Of a stretch of 50,892 nucleotides of DNA, positions 17,185 to 27,411 are shown piece by piece; positions within the stretch are counted from its first letter, which is position 1, and each line of letters opens with the position of its first letter. Source of the stretch: Verrucomicrobiales bacterium (GTDB lineage: Bacteria > Verrucomicrobiota > Verrucomicrobiia > Limisphaerales > F1-12-MAGs170); the NCBI GenBank assembly GCA_005777315.1, contig SXMN01000071.1, forward strand, positions 1 to 50,892, given 5' to 3'. Below the pieces are notes generated by a model. The model worked only from the letters and a program-made list of their open reading frames with translations, was not told the origin of the DNA and did not search any database. A program made the position numbers and the translations under genes.

Positions 17185-19455
17185 ATGGGCTGTTTTACAA
17201 ATGCTGGACGGTTGCTTGTCTTGATCGGCGTGGTCGGGTTCGTTGCCGCCCGTGCAGAGCCGGGGCCGCCTGAGTTCTCGGCTGGCGAGCGTGGTCACTG
17301 GGCTTTCCAACCCGTGAAGCAAGCTTCTGTTCCTCCCATCCGCGACAAATGGATTCGCAATCCGGTGGACGCCTTCATCCTTGCGGACCAGAAGGCTCAG
17401 CGGATCAGGCCGAATCCCGCTGCTGACAAAATCACACTACTCCGTCGCGCCACTCTTGATCTCACGGGGTTGCCGCCGTCACCAGGTGAAGTGGACGCCT
17501 TCCTCGCGGACAAATCTCCCCGTGCTTTCGAGAAAGTGGTGGACCGGCTGCTCGCGTCGCCGCGCTACGGGGAGAGTTGGGCGCGGCACTGGCTGGATCT
17601 CGCCCGCTACGCCGAGAGTGAAGGATTCAAGTCTGATGAAACACGGCCCAATGCCTGGCGTTATCGCGATTACGTGATCAAGGCATTCAATGACGACAGG
17701 CCTTACGATCGTTTCGTGCAAGAGCAGCTCGCCGGCGACGAACTCTGGCCGGAGAATCCCGAAGCGCGAATCGCCACGGCGTTCAATCGGCATTACCCCG
17801 ACGAAAGCAATGCGCGCAATTTGATGCAACGCCGGCAGGAGATTCTCAACGACATCACTGACACAGTGGGCGCGGTTTTCACCGGGCTGACTTACGCGTG
17901 CGCACGCTGCCACGATCACAAGTTCGATCCAATCCGGCAGGTTGATTACTATCGGCTGCAGGCGTTCTTCGCGAACACAGCGGCTGACGACAACATCCCT
18001 CTGACGCCCTCAGCCGCGCTGACCGAGCACCGACTCAGGCTTGCTGAATGGGAGGCGAAGACGCAGGACATTCGTGCGGAGATGGCGATGATCGAAGCTC
18101 CAAAGCGCGAGGACATCATCAAGGACTATGTAGAGAAGTATCCGGACGAGATTCAGGTGGCATTGAATAAACCTGCATCTGAGCGCAGCGCGTTTGAGGC
18201 TCAAATGGTCGCGAAGGCCAAACTTTACCTCGATCCGGCCTCGCATCAGTACATCGCCTCCACCAAAGCCGTCGCTGCCGCCCTGAAAGGCGATACGAAG
18301 AAACGTTGGGACGAACTCAATAAACAACTTCAGACCCGCGTTCCGCTGCATCCGGGAAACCTTCCGCTCGGAACCGGCATGACTGATCTTGGCACGGAAG
18401 CGCCGAAGACATTTCTACTCGGGCGAGGCAACTGGGATGCGCGCCAGCAAGAGGTCGAGCCGGGCTTGTTAAGCGTTCTCGATCCGAAGTCCGCCATAGT
18501 CGTCACACCAGCAAACCTCCGCTCCACCGGACGCCGCAGCGCGCTCGCCATGCTGTTGACCAACCCGGAGAACCCTCTCACGGCTCGCGTGATGGTGAAT
18601 CGCATCTGGCATTATCACTTTGGACGCGGAATCGTGGCTACTCCGAGTGACTTTGGTTTCAAGGGGGAGCGACCAACGCATCCAGCCCTGCTCGACTGGC
18701 TCGCGGGAGAGTTTGTCCACAGCGGCTGGAGCATCAAAGCCATGCACCGATTGATGATGACCTGCAGCACCTATCAGCAAGCCACCACGCACTTTGAGAC
18801 TGCGGCAAGGATAGATCCCGAGAACAAGCTACTCTGGCGCTTTCCGCGTCAGAGACTCGAAGGCGAAGTGATCCGTGACAGCGCACTTGCGGTGGCAGGA
18901 CGGCTCAATACTCAAATGGGCGGTCCCAGCATCTTTCCGGAACTTCCCGCCGGTATGGAGAGCCGGGGAGGCTGGCCAGTGAGCCAGGATTCATTGGATC
19001 GAGATCGTCGCAGCGTCTATGTCTTCGTCCGGCGCAATACACGGTTTCCGATGTTTGACACGTTCGACATGCCTGATACGCACGAGAGTTGCGCCCGGCG
19101 CAATGTCACCACCAGCCCCCTTCAGGCGCTGACGCTTCTTAACAGCGCACAAATGCTCGACCTTGCTCAGAGTTTCGCGGCTCGCGTCTTACGCAAGGTG
19201 GGTTCCGACCGAAATCGCCAGATCATCGAAGCTTGCCACATCGCTTTTGGGCGGAGTCCCTCGAAGATTGAGAAAGCCATGCTCAAGGAGTTTATTCAGC
19301 GACAGGACAGGATTGTGCGAGAGCGAGCCGAAGCCGGCGAGCGCCTTGCGCAACCGCCTGATGCAACTGTGCAAGTCGATCCTGTTCATGCCGCCGTGCT
19401 CGTGGATTTGTGTCACACGTTGATGAATTTGAACGAGTTTGTTTACAGGAATTAG
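17185..19455 (+). CDS. DUF1549/DUF1553 cytochrome-like protein
   Basis: The product has a signal peptide (about residues 1-24), then a PSCyt2/DUF1549 domain (WAFQPVKQ ... NPVDAFIL, RRATLDLTGLPP, GESWARHWLDLARYAES) and a DUF1553 domain in the second half (NPLTARVMVNRIWHYHFGRG, ATPSDFGFKG, STYQQ). One heme-type CARCH motif lies at about 239-243. The N-terminal PSCyt1 heme module seen in many relatives is absent, so this is the short form. These proteins are exported and typical of Planctomycetes and Verrucomicrobia. They almost always sit beside a DUF1501 gene, as here, 24 bp downstream. The biochemical role is unproven; a link to polysaccharide breakdown is only inferred from family context. 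Confidence 0.92.
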   Translation: MGCFTNAGRLLVLIGVVGFVAARAEPGPPEFSAGERGHWAFQPVKQASVPPIRDKWIRNPVDAFILADQKAQRIRPNPAADKITLLRRATLDLTGLPPSPGEVDAFLADKSPRAFEKVVDRLLASPRYGESWARHWLDLARYAESEGFKSDETRPNAWRYRDYVIKAFNDDRPYDRFVQEQLAGDELWPENPEARIATAFNRHYPDESNARNLMQRRQEILNDITDTVGAVFTGLTYACARCHDHKFDPIRQVDYYRLQAFFANTAADDNIPLTPSAALTEHRLRLAEWEAKTQDIRAEMAMIEAPKREDIIKDYVEKYPDEIQVALNKPASERSAFEAQMVAKAKLYLDPASHQYIASTKAVAAALKGDTKKRWDELNKQLQTRVPLHPGNLPLGTGMTDLGTEAPKTFLLGRGNWDARQQEVEPGLLSVLDPKSAIVVTPANLRSTGRRSALAMLLTNPENPLTARVMVNRIWHYHFGRGIVATPSDFGFKGERPTHPALLDWLAGEFVHSGWSIKAMHRLMMTCSTYQQATTHFETAARIDPENKLLWRFPRQRLEGEVIRDSALAVAGRLNTQMGGPSIFPELPAGMESRGGWPVSQDSLDRDRRSVYVFVRRNTRFPMFDTFDMPDTHESCARRNVTTSPLQALTLLNSAQMLDLAQSFAARVLRKVGSDRNRQIIEACHIAFGRSPSKIEKAMLKEFIQRQDRIVRERAEAGERLAQPPDATVQVDPVHAAVLVDLCHTLMNLNEFVYRN

Positions 19456-19479
19456 ACACCTGAAACCGACCAGACTCAG

Positions 19480-20913
19480 ATGGACCAATTCCAACAATTA
19501 CACTCGCGACGAAAGTTCCTCGCTCAAGCGGGTGCTGGCTTTGGAGCTCTCGCCTTCGGCTCCATGCTGGGTCGGGACGGTTTTACGGCGCGTGCCGCAA
19601 ACGTCGCCGTCAACCCGCTCCAGCCGCTCGCATCTCGTCCGCCGCATCATTCGGCGGGCGCAAAGTCCGTCATCTGGCTCTTCATGGAAGGCGGTCCGAG
19701 TCACCTCGATCTCTTTGACCCCAAGCCGGCGCTCGACCGTCTTGCCGGCCAGCCGATGCCCGAATCATTTGGAAAGCCCATCACCGCGATGGGCACGGCA
19801 GGCAACACGATCATGCCTACCAAACGCCAGTGGAAGCAGCATGGTCAGAGTGGAATTTGGATCTCCGACTGGTATCCGCACATCGCGAAACACGCGGATG
19901 ACCTGGCCGTCCTTCGCTCCTGTTGGGCAGACGGCCTGAACCACGTCGGCTCCGTCTGCCAGATGAACACAGGCGACATCCTCGCTGGACGGCCTGCCAT
20001 CGGCGCGTGGGCGACTTATGGGCTCGGATCCGCCAACGACAACCTGCCGTCGTTCGTCATCCTCACGGACGAGGCCGAGGTGAATGGAGGGCCCAAAAAC
20101 TGGAGCTCCGGTTTCCTCCCGGCGACTTTTCAGGGAACCATGTTTCGGCGCGATGGAGTGCCAATCTTCCATCTCGCGCCGCCCGCCACGGTGAGCGACA
20201 AACAACAACGCAGCAAACTCGATCTGCTCAATGCTCTCAACCGCCATTACTCGCTGGACAAGGCGGAGGATACCGAGCTAGCCGCGCGACTTAATTCCTA
20301 TGAGCTGGCCTACCGGATGCAAACAGCGGCGCCGGAAGCCGTCGATCTGGTGCATGAAACTGAAGCCACGCGAAACCTCTATGGCCTTGACGATAAACTC
20401 ACGTCGAAGTTCGGCACGAATTGCCTGCTTGCCCGCCGACTGGTCGAACGCGGCGTGCGTTTTGTCCAGTGTTACTGCGGCAGTGGCAGTGCCTGGGACG
20501 CGCACTCGGACATCGAGGGCAACCACTCCAAGTGGTGCAGGATTTCCGATCGCCCCATCGCTGGACTTCTCGCTGATCTGAAATCGCGGGGCTTGCTGGA
20601 CAGCACGCTCGTGGTGTGGGGTGGAGAATTTGGCCGCACTCCGTTCAATGAAAAGGGCAATGGCCGCGATCACAACCCATGGGGATTCACCACATGGATG
20701 GCGGGCGGTGGTGTCAAAGCCGGCACAGTCGTCGGAGCCACGGATGAGATCGGCCTCCGCGCCGTTCAAGACCATGCGCATGTCCATGATATCCACGCCA
20801 CCATCCTCCACCTCATGGGCCTTGATCACACCGCACTCACCTACCTGCATAACGGACGTGACGAACGCGCCACCATCAACGGCGGCGAAGTGATCAAACC
20901 ATTGCTCTCGTGA
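19480..20913 (+). CDS. DUF1501 protein with Tat signal (sulfatase-like fold)
   Basis: The N-terminus carries a twin-arginine motif (SRRKFLAQAG, residues 10-19) with a hydrophobic stretch after it, so the protein is exported folded. The body has DUF1501 landmarks: SVIWLFMEGGPSHLDLFDPK, the region AVLRSCWADGLNH, and late WGGEFGRTPFNEKGNGRDHN and H-rich DHAHVHDIHATILHLMGLDH segments. DUF1501 belongs to the alkaline phosphatase/sulfatase superfamily, but the usual sulfatase Cys/Ser motif CxPxR is absent. It follows the DUF1549 gene by 24 bp and is surely in the same operon. The activity is unknown. Confidence 0.93.
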   Translation: MDQFQQLHSRRKFLAQAGAGFGALAFGSMLGRDGFTARAANVAVNPLQPLASRPPHHSAGAKSVIWLFMEGGPSHLDLFDPKPALDRLAGQPMPESFGKPITAMGTAGNTIMPTKRQWKQHGQSGIWISDWYPHIAKHADDLAVLRSCWADGLNHVGSVCQMNTGDILAGRPAIGAWATYGLGSANDNLPSFVILTDEAEVNGGPKNWSSGFLPATFQGTMFRRDGVPIFHLAPPATVSDKQQRSKLDLLNALNRHYSLDKAEDTELAARLNSYELAYRMQTAAPEAVDLVHETEATRNLYGLDDKLTSKFGTNCLLARRLVERGVRFVQCYCGSGSAWDAHSDIEGNHSKWCRISDRPIAGLLADLKSRGLLDSTLVVWGGEFGRTPFNEKGNGRDHNPWGFTTWMAGGGVKAGTVVGATDEIGLRAVQDHAHVHDIHATILHLMGLDHTALTYLHNGRDERATINGGEVIKPLLS

Positions 20914-21119
20914 ATCGCGTGATGACTCTGTTGGGTTCGAATTCCTGACGTTCCCGCTTAAAGAGAAGCCATGTCGGCTTCCATGCCTGTTTTAATCGAA
21001 TCCCACCAAGGTCTGGCGAGAGGTTCACTTTGCAGACTGGGAGCGCCGAAAGACGATAAAAGTGATTCCTCCTTCCAGCTTTAAGGGCGATTCAAGCGCT
21101 GACTGTTTGGAGCAGGTGA

Positions 21120-24104
21120 TCACTCACCCGTCATCACGTATTCCATCAAATCTGCCATGTCCTGGGGCTTGAGCCCGGCTTCCAAGCCTTCCGGCATCAG
21201 GGAGAGTCCGGAGCTTTGAAGGCGCTGGATGTCGGCGCGCTGAATGAGGGACTCATCTGCGAAAGCTCGACGCAGGGTAAGAGTCGCCGGAGCCTCATTC
21301 ACGATGATCCCGCCAAGGCTCTCGCCATTTTTCAGTTCGACGGCGTAGTTGAAGAAGCTGGGGGAGACTTCGAGATTCGGATCCACGATGCTGGCGAGCA
21401 ATTTCGGTTTTCCATTGGAGCGCACGCTGGCGAGATCCGGCGCTACAGCGTGACCTTCATTGCCCAGTTTGTGGCAGGAGGCACACCGATCGCTGAAAAG
21501 TCTTTTTCCTTGTATGGCATTGCCATCGAGCAGGAGTGCACTCTGGAGGGCGGTCAGCACCTCGACGCGCGAAGCGGCGGGCCTGGGCAGAAGAGCCGAA
21601 GCGCGTTTCCGGATCGAGGATTCCCGATGATTGCGCAATTGCTCAATCTGAGTGGAGGAAAGATCGGCGCTTGAAATCTGACGTGATTCGATCCCATCGA
21701 GAAGCAAAGCACTCCGATCTGCGCGTGAGAGTGCGAGCGTGAGGAATTCGGATCGCGAGCGCGGACTGAGCGTGTTCCAGCGCTTGAAGATTTCCCGGTT
21801 GGCTTCGGGTTCATGGAAGCGGACGAGCGCGGAGATAGAGGCCAACCGGATGGCGGGAGATACGTCTTCGATGAGTGGAAGAAGAACCGAGCTGGCTTCA
21901 TTCCATGGAGTCAGGCTGATGAGCGGGATGGCGGCGACGCGGTCCGAATCACGGGATGCTGGATTGTTGGCAGTCTTTGTGGCCGCTTCGAAGACTTTCG
22001 CCATGGTCTGCTGGATGCTCTTGGGGATGGTGACTTCACCGTGCGCCGGACGCGGGATGGCCTGGAGCATGGCGTGGATTAGTGCGAAACCGCCTCTTTC
22101 GAACATGCGCATGCCCATGGACAAGATTGCCCGCATTTCGTCCACCGCAGCCTTGCGTCCGATGATCCCAGCCAGCTCGCGAAGGAAAAGCGGAATTTCA
22201 TTCTCGCGATAAGCTGACGGTCGGGAGTCGATGTTCATGGCTTCTAACAAACGTCCTGGGAATTCGACGCTCGAATTGAGGATCGCCGCCCGCATCCACG
22301 CGTTCGTCACATCCATGAAAACAAGGTTGTGGAGTTCGAAACTCATGTCGCCCTGGCTTAAAGCAGGCAAGGAGAGTGCGTATTGGTAGCGAACATGGAG
22401 TGACGCATCGGAAGCCGTGTTTCGAGGCGGGACATTGGGAGGCTGTAAAACCTCTTGAATGTTTGTTTTCCAGAGCTTCGCTGCCAGCTTGATGCTGTGG
22501 ACTCTTACCCATTCGTCTGAATCTGTCAGCGCTTGGCGCAGATGTGATTTCTCGAGAGAACCGGCGCCGGCGAGAGCGTGCAGCGTATGAATCCTTCCAA
22601 GCGGCGTGGTGTTCGTGGTCAGGAGGGATTCCAAGAGGGGGATCGCCGACGCATCATTCCGCGCGTAGAGAAGCCGAGCGGCGGTGTCGCGATGCCAGCC
22701 ATTGCTGTGGTCGAGAGTTTGGACGAGTTCCTTTGTTGGGGCGGACGCGAGCTTCGGCTGCCTTGGTTGTTTGAAGCTCTCGGGCACGATCCGGTAAATG
22801 CGGCCACGATCATTGCCACTGTTGAGATCGAGATGGCTCTTGAGCGGCTCGGGCAAAGACCACGGGTGCTCGATGGTCTCTCGATACATGTCGATGACAT
22901 ACAGCGTGCCGTCTGGAGCGTTCGCGAACTGTACGGGCCGAAACCAATTGTCCGTTGAAGTGACAAACTCGACCTTCTGTTCGTCCGCGGGCCGCCGGGC
23001 GATCAAACCCACGCCGTCCGGAAATAGCTTCTTACGATGAATCAGATTGCTGCCGCAATCCGCGATGAAGGCGTCGCTACGATACTCCTCCGGATACGCA
23101 TCACCGCGATAGATGGTCAGGCCGGTTGCGCCAGTGAAGTATCCCGAAGGTCTGCCACCGCCTTCGATGAGCCCGGGCACTTGTCCTGAGACTCTCCACT
23201 TCGTGCGAATCACGCGCCACGGTTCATCGGGGCTTGTGCGAAACACAGGTGCCGCTGGCCCGTCTTCTGCGATGTCCACGAGCGGGCGCGGCATCGTGTA
23301 ATAGGGCGTCCGGCTGGCCTCGCTCTCGTCGTACATGAGCATCTGAATGTGCGCGCTGTTGCTGCACACAAACTTTCGCCCCACATCGTCGAAGCTCATC
23401 CCGTGTTGAGCGCCTCCGGTTTCCGGGCGGATGTCGAGCGTGCGCGGGTCAAATGAGAAATCCCGGCCACGAAGATCAAGAGGTTTGATCTCGGGGTGGT
23501 CCGGGGAAGTGACGAGACTCGCGTTGCCCCCCGTTGCGCCGTGGATGCGGTTGTCGAGCGTCCAATTGAAGCTGTTGAGCAATTGTTGGACATTGAGACG
23601 CTGTACTTGATTGCCAAAACCGGTGAAAACGACCCGCCGAACGTCCGCCTTGCCATCACCGTCGGTGTCCTTGAGGTAAAGAATGTCGGGCGTGGCTCCC
23701 ACAAAGACGCCGCCGTCCCAGCAAAAGACGGCGGTTGGCCACGGCAGACCACCCGCATACGTCGTGCTCTTGTCGAAATGGCCGTCGCCATCCTCATCTT
23801 CGAGCATCCGCACGCGCCCGAGTTGTTCATCGCGGCGTTCGGAATAATCAATCATCTCCGCAACGAAGAGCCGGCCATTCTCGTCAAATGCCATCGCGAC
23901 AGGGCTTGCAACGAGTGGCTCGGCGGCAACGAGGTCCATACGGAAACCGCGCTTCACCTGGAAGGTCGCCTGCACCTTCGCGGGCGGAGTCGCCGGCACC
24001 CGCGGGAGATCGGAGGGTACGAAGGAGACTTCCGCGGCGAACGTCGGCAGAATCGTTGCGACGACAAAGACATAACCAAACGCGAGAGATGATCGGGTGT
24101 TCAT
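21120..24104 (-). CDS. PVC-type heme-binding membrane-bound dehydrogenase with HEAT repeats
   Basis: The 994-residue product has a signal peptide (about 1-23). An N-terminal six-bladed propeller of the sorbosone/glucose dehydrogenase-like type (TIGR02604: FRMDLVAAEPLVASPVAMAF ... GRLFVAEMIDY, LEDEDGDGHFD) is followed by a central HEAT-repeat region (about 450-840). A C-terminal c-type cytochrome domain (TIGR02603) carries CASCH at about residue 874 and SLMPEGLE near the end. It should oxidise a sugar or alcohol in the periplasm and pass electrons to its heme. It starts 10 bp after the esterase gene on the same strand, so the two are co-transcribed. The substrate is unknown. Confidence 0.92.
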   Translation of the reverse strand: MNTRSSLAFGYVFVVATILPTFAAEVSFVPSDLPRVPATPPAKVQATFQVKRGFRMDLVAAEPLVASPVAMAFDENGRLFVAEMIDYSERRDEQLGRVRMLEDEDGDGHFDKSTTYAGGLPWPTAVFCWDGGVFVGATPDILYLKDTDGDGKADVRRVVFTGFGNQVQRLNVQQLLNSFNWTLDNRIHGATGGNASLVTSPDHPEIKPLDLRGRDFSFDPRTLDIRPETGGAQHGMSFDDVGRKFVCSNSAHIQMLMYDESEASRTPYYTMPRPLVDIAEDGPAAPVFRTSPDEPWRVIRTKWRVSGQVPGLIEGGGRPSGYFTGATGLTIYRGDAYPEEYRSDAFIADCGSNLIHRKKLFPDGVGLIARRPADEQKVEFVTSTDNWFRPVQFANAPDGTLYVIDMYRETIEHPWSLPEPLKSHLDLNSGNDRGRIYRIVPESFKQPRQPKLASAPTKELVQTLDHSNGWHRDTAARLLYARNDASAIPLLESLLTTNTTPLGRIHTLHALAGAGSLEKSHLRQALTDSDEWVRVHSIKLAAKLWKTNIQEVLQPPNVPPRNTASDASLHVRYQYALSLPALSQGDMSFELHNLVFMDVTNAWMRAAILNSSVEFPGRLLEAMNIDSRPSAYRENEIPLFLRELAGIIGRKAAVDEMRAILSMGMRMFERGGFALIHAMLQAIPRPAHGEVTIPKSIQQTMAKVFEAATKTANNPASRDSDRVAAIPLISLTPWNEASSVLLPLIEDVSPAIRLASISALVRFHEPEANREIFKRWNTLSPRSRSEFLTLALSRADRSALLLDGIESRQISSADLSSTQIEQLRNHRESSIRKRASALLPRPAASRVEVLTALQSALLLDGNAIQGKRLFSDRCASCHKLGNEGHAVAPDLASVRSNGKPKLLASIVDPNLEVSPSFFNYAVELKNGESLGGIIVNEAPATLTLRRAFADESLIQRADIQRLQSSGLSLMPEGLEAGLKPQDMADLMEYVMTGE

Positions 24105-24114
24105 GCGACGTGTC

Positions 24115-26157
24115 TCACTTCAATCCGGGGATGCCATCCGCGACAATCGACACAGAGCACCTATCACGCACCAGCGCGAGGAGTTGCCCTGGAGTCACGA
24201 TCCGCGACCAGTTGAGAAAATCGGGAGCCTCTTTATCCGTGCGCGGAGGTTGCGGAAGCTGGACCCTGGCGACTGATGGCGCGAACAGGCTCGCAAAGGC
24301 GGTCACTTCCGTCATCTCCGTAGTTCCGTGCAAGTGCAGCGGAATGCCGCCCAACCCGTCGATGGATCGCGCAGCCTCCACAGCTCTCAACAAATCCCAA
24401 ACCTGCATTCCTGCCATCGTTTGACCGAGAAGCATGCAACGCCGGCGCACATGAGTTTGGTAACGGGCATCGCCACCGAGCGCCGTGACGCCGACGCCGC
24501 GCGGCGCAAACATGACGTGAGCCGCGTTACTTTCCGCGATGGATCGCATCCATTTCGAGAAGTGTTGCCGCGTCACGTCAGCGACCGGCTCCGTTGGATC
24601 AATGCCAACCAGGCGCAGTTCGTCCCCAAGAATCGACACGAATCCGGCGCGAGCGAGCTCCATTCGTAGAGGCCAGTCAGTTGCGTCGATGGCCTTGATA
24701 TGCAGTGCTTGTGGTTTTCCAGCCTGCGGTCGCTGCAGATACATGCGGAGTCGGATGCCATTCTGAGACTCGAATTCGTGGATGGAAAGATTGACTCCCT
24801 CAAAATCGGCTGAGGCGAGTTGTCGAGTGGCGAGCGGAACCGGGGCATCCGGCCAGCCACCGAAGGTCTTCGCGCGAAGCGCGGCTAGGATCATCTTTGA
24901 ATCGGTCGGCACGCCATCCTTCGCCAGTTGTGTGAAATTCTCGTAGCATGTGCTTGTGATTTCATCGGCTGGGAGTGTGCCGAAAACTTTCAGCTCCTGA
25001 CCGGAGAAGAGTTTCGCCGGAGCAATCTGGATCGGCGGGGTTTCCTTCTTGAGCCATTTGTTGAACCAGCGGAGCACCGGCAACTGGATGTCCTGCATGT
25101 CCCCATGAGGGCCTTCAGCGATGACGAGCCCGAGCTTCTCCGGACTGTTGTGAAGATCATAAATGCGGCGAACTCGTTCGTGGACCCGACCCACGCCGTC
25201 GAGTGGGAAGATGGTGTCCTTGTCCGTGTTGACAATGAGCATGGGCCGCGGAGCGACGAGCGCGGCGATTTGTGCATAATCCCAGCGATAGGTGTTCACC
25301 ATGAACATGCAGTCGCAATGGCCCTCGACGCAGCCGTCCACCACATGATTCTGGAGATCAGTAATCCCGGCCACCGGACACGCGGCGGCAATGCGCTCAT
25401 CCAGCGCTGCCACCCACCATGAATAAGCCCCGCCGCCGCTCCGGCCGGTCACACCCATCCGCTTGGGATCGACGTCGCCGCGCGTTTCGAGATAGTCCAG
25501 GGCCCGGATGCAATTCCACGCCTCCGCTCCGGCACTCGAATAACCGCGCGAGTTCCACCACCACATCTTCTCACGATGAGTTCCATGATGAATGCCTTCG
25601 ATTTCACCCAACTGGATCGTGTCCATCACCAGACACACGTAGCCGTGGCGCGCGAACCAGATTCCGTGATGCTGGTAGGTGACTTTGTTGCCGTAGCTCA
25701 CGCCGTTCGTTTTCGCCGGCCCATGGCCGCACACATAGAGAATCGCCGGGGCAGGCCGCGTCAGATTCTTGGGAACATAGACATCCGCGGTGACGTAAAG
25801 CCCCGGTCGTGATTGGAACTGGAGCTTCTCCACCGTGAACTCCGGATGATCAATCTTGCCCGTGACCGTGGCCTTGAGGTCTGTCTTGGGTGGAAGCGGA
25901 TCGAGGCTCAACATTTCGAAGAGCTGCTGCCGCAAATTGTCCTTCTGCTTCTGCCAATCAGCCAGCGTGGCGATGTCCCTCAACGAGCGCTCGCCCAGCG
26001 CTCGAGTTTCGGCGCGGAAGTATTCGGCAAACATCAGGTCACCGGGCGTGGCGTTCGTGGGAAGTCTGCCATAGGGATTGCGATACGCCTCGGCCAATGC
26101 GGAGGAAGAACACGCGAGCAACGCGAGCGCGAGCAAGGCGGGCAGTTGTGTTTTCAT
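24115..26157 (-). CDS. Secreted alpha/beta-hydrolase (acetyl-xylan-esterase/dienelactone-hydrolase-like)
   Basis: The ATG at 26157 gives a clean signal peptide (MKTQLPALLALALLACSSSALA); the open frame runs further upstream without one. The alpha/beta-hydrolase core carries the oxyanion region YVCGHGPAKTNG, the nucleophile elbow GRSGGG, an acid segment LIVNTDKDTIFPLDG and a catalytic-His candidate in EGPHGDMQ. A second C-terminal half of about 250 residues has only a weak hydrolase-like resemblance and a late GQTMAG stretch, so the protein may be a two-domain esterase. It precedes the PVC dehydrogenase by 10 bp. An ester-linked carbohydrate is a plausible substrate, but this is inference. Confidence 0.82.
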   Translation of the reverse strand: MKTQLPALLALALLACSSSALAEAYRNPYGRLPTNATPGDLMFAEYFRAETRALGERSLRDIATLADWQKQKDNLRQQLFEMLSLDPLPPKTDLKATVTGKIDHPEFTVEKLQFQSRPGLYVTADVYVPKNLTRPAPAILYVCGHGPAKTNGVSYGNKVTYQHHGIWFARHGYVCLVMDTIQLGEIEGIHHGTHREKMWWWNSRGYSSAGAEAWNCIRALDYLETRGDVDPKRMGVTGRSGGGAYSWWVAALDERIAAACPVAGITDLQNHVVDGCVEGHCDCMFMVNTYRWDYAQIAALVAPRPMLIVNTDKDTIFPLDGVGRVHERVRRIYDLHNSPEKLGLVIAEGPHGDMQDIQLPVLRWFNKWLKKETPPIQIAPAKLFSGQELKVFGTLPADEITSTCYENFTQLAKDGVPTDSKMILAALRAKTFGGWPDAPVPLATRQLASADFEGVNLSIHEFESQNGIRLRMYLQRPQAGKPQALHIKAIDATDWPLRMELARAGFVSILGDELRLVGIDPTEPVADVTRQHFSKWMRSIAESNAAHVMFAPRGVGVTALGGDARYQTHVRRRCMLLGQTMAGMQVWDLLRAVEAARSIDGLGGIPLHLHGTTEMTEVTAFASLFAPSVARVQLPQPPRTDKEAPDFLNWSRIVTPGQLLALVRDRCSVSIVADGIPGLK

Positions 26158-26394
26158 GGGAAAGCCATGTTTCGACGGAGCGGTGCAGAGGGCAAGCTTG
26201 TTCTCAATCTCCAGTACATGCACCAGCAATGGCTGGGGATGAGATTGGGACGCGTAACATTTGTCGCGCGGCCTGTCTCCGAGGATTCGGGATGACTCGG
26301 CAAGGAACATCTTTCGTTGAGTTCGCGGCAACCAATGTCCGGTAACGCGCCGCTTGGTGAAGCCAGCCCTGCAAACAAGTCTGCGGAATCAGGA

Positions 26395-27063
26395 TCAGTT
26401 TGCGGCAGCCGATGGTGACGATTGATTCGTTTCTGAACGAATCGGCTGGTTCCTGTTCGCGTAGCCGTTTTGTTGGCCACCTTCCTTCACTCGATAGTGG
26501 CCGATCACACGATACTGAAACAGGATGTCCTCTTCTTTCGCTCCGCTCCCGATATTGTGGATGATCATAGGGATGCGCCCCGTCGCCTTGTCAGAAACGA
26601 TTCCCGTGTGCAGAAGTCCTTTTCCGAGATCCCAGGTAACGATGTCACCGGGACGATACGATTCTACCGCCTCAAGTTTGTCGCGCATCGTGATGTGGTG
26701 CCTTTCAAAATATCGCATCAGGTTTGGCACCCGGCGGTGATCGATGTTCTTGTCCGGGCGCTTGAGCCCCCATTTCTGAGGATAAGCGCTGAAATGCTTT
26801 TTCATGTCCTCGTGGAGTTCCTTTTGCAGATCTATACCCACTTCTCGGAAAGCACGGACGACGACATCGCTGCATACTCCTGTGTGCAGGGGAACATCTC
26901 CACCGGGATAGCGGAGCGCAACGTAGGCAGGGTCATATTCCTTGGTTACTCCGACCTGGTGTCTTGCAGCCTTGGCGATGCGTTCGCTGAGGGATGGGGT
27001 TCCTTGTGCATGGGGCAACCCGGCCAGAACGACAAAGACCATGAGAGTAACGAATTGTCTCAT
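26395..27063 (-). CDS. DUF1287 exported protein (NlpC/P60-like)
   Basis: A signal peptide (residues 1-20) precedes a DUF1287 domain with TGVCSDVVVRAFREVGIDL (Cys64), GLKRPDKNIDHRRVPNL, and RPGDIVTWDLGKGLLHTGIV (His152). The Cys and His placement looks like the papain-like NlpC/P60 fold, so cell-wall peptide or amide hydrolysis is possible but unproven. The last ~30 residues are a low-complexity N/Q/S tail. The gene is separated from the esterase by 237 bp and from the TIM-barrel gene by 338 bp, and is probably a single unit. Confidence 0.88.
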   Translation of the reverse strand: MRQFVTLMVFVVLAGLPHAQGTPSLSERIAKAARHQVGVTKEYDPAYVALRYPGGDVPLHTGVCSDVVVRAFREVGIDLQKELHEDMKKHFSAYPQKWGLKRPDKNIDHRRVPNLMRYFERHHITMRDKLEAVESYRPGDIVTWDLGKGLLHTGIVSDKATGRIPMIIHNIGSGAKEEDILFQYRVIGHYRVKEGGQQNGYANRNQPIRSETNQSSPSAAAN

Positions 27064-27401
27064 GGTTCACTCACCGCCCGGCAGTGGAGCCAGTACGAGG
27101 ATTTGGCGCTGTCTCGACTTGTCTTCATGTACGCGGGGCAACGTATTCCCTGAGATCACGGAGCCAAGGAGGAAATTCCTTTCCGGGGAAGTTGCAACCA
27201 TTTCGGTTTTTCAGTCTCAAGAGGATCTTAAGTGGAAGTTTGCTCAGGGGGGGGCACTCACCGGTCAAAAAACAGGATTCGGGCAGCAGACGCCAAGGAG
27301 GTGGGGGTGGGGAACCCCGCTGAAGAAACGTACCGCTACCCGAATCAAAACTGATGGTCGGACCGTAAAATTCAGGCTGAAAATGTCAATAAGTAAAAAT
27401 G
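27064..27401. other. 338-bp gap with G tracts and a 16-bp tandem repeat
   Basis: I see no gene. There is an eight-G run near 27250, a GTGGGGGTGGGG stretch near 27301, and two copies of AAAATGTCAATAAGTA at 27380-27395 and 27396-27411. The second copy covers the stop codon of the TIM-barrel gene. Confidence 0.7.
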
Positions 27402-27411
27402 TCAATAAGTA
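27380..27411. repeat. Perfect 16-bp tandem duplication over a stop codon
   Basis: AAAATGTCAATAAGTA occurs twice in direct tandem. On the minus strand the first-met copy supplies the last codons and TGA stop of the TIM-barrel gene, so the second copy is non-coding. Recent slippage is the simplest explanation. Confidence 0.9.

Noticed and set aside
20933..20945. T-arm-like word GGGTTCGAATTCC, possible tRNA remnant or attachment site
   Set aside because: No acceptor, D or anticodon arm can be built upstream and no partner repeat or integrase is present.
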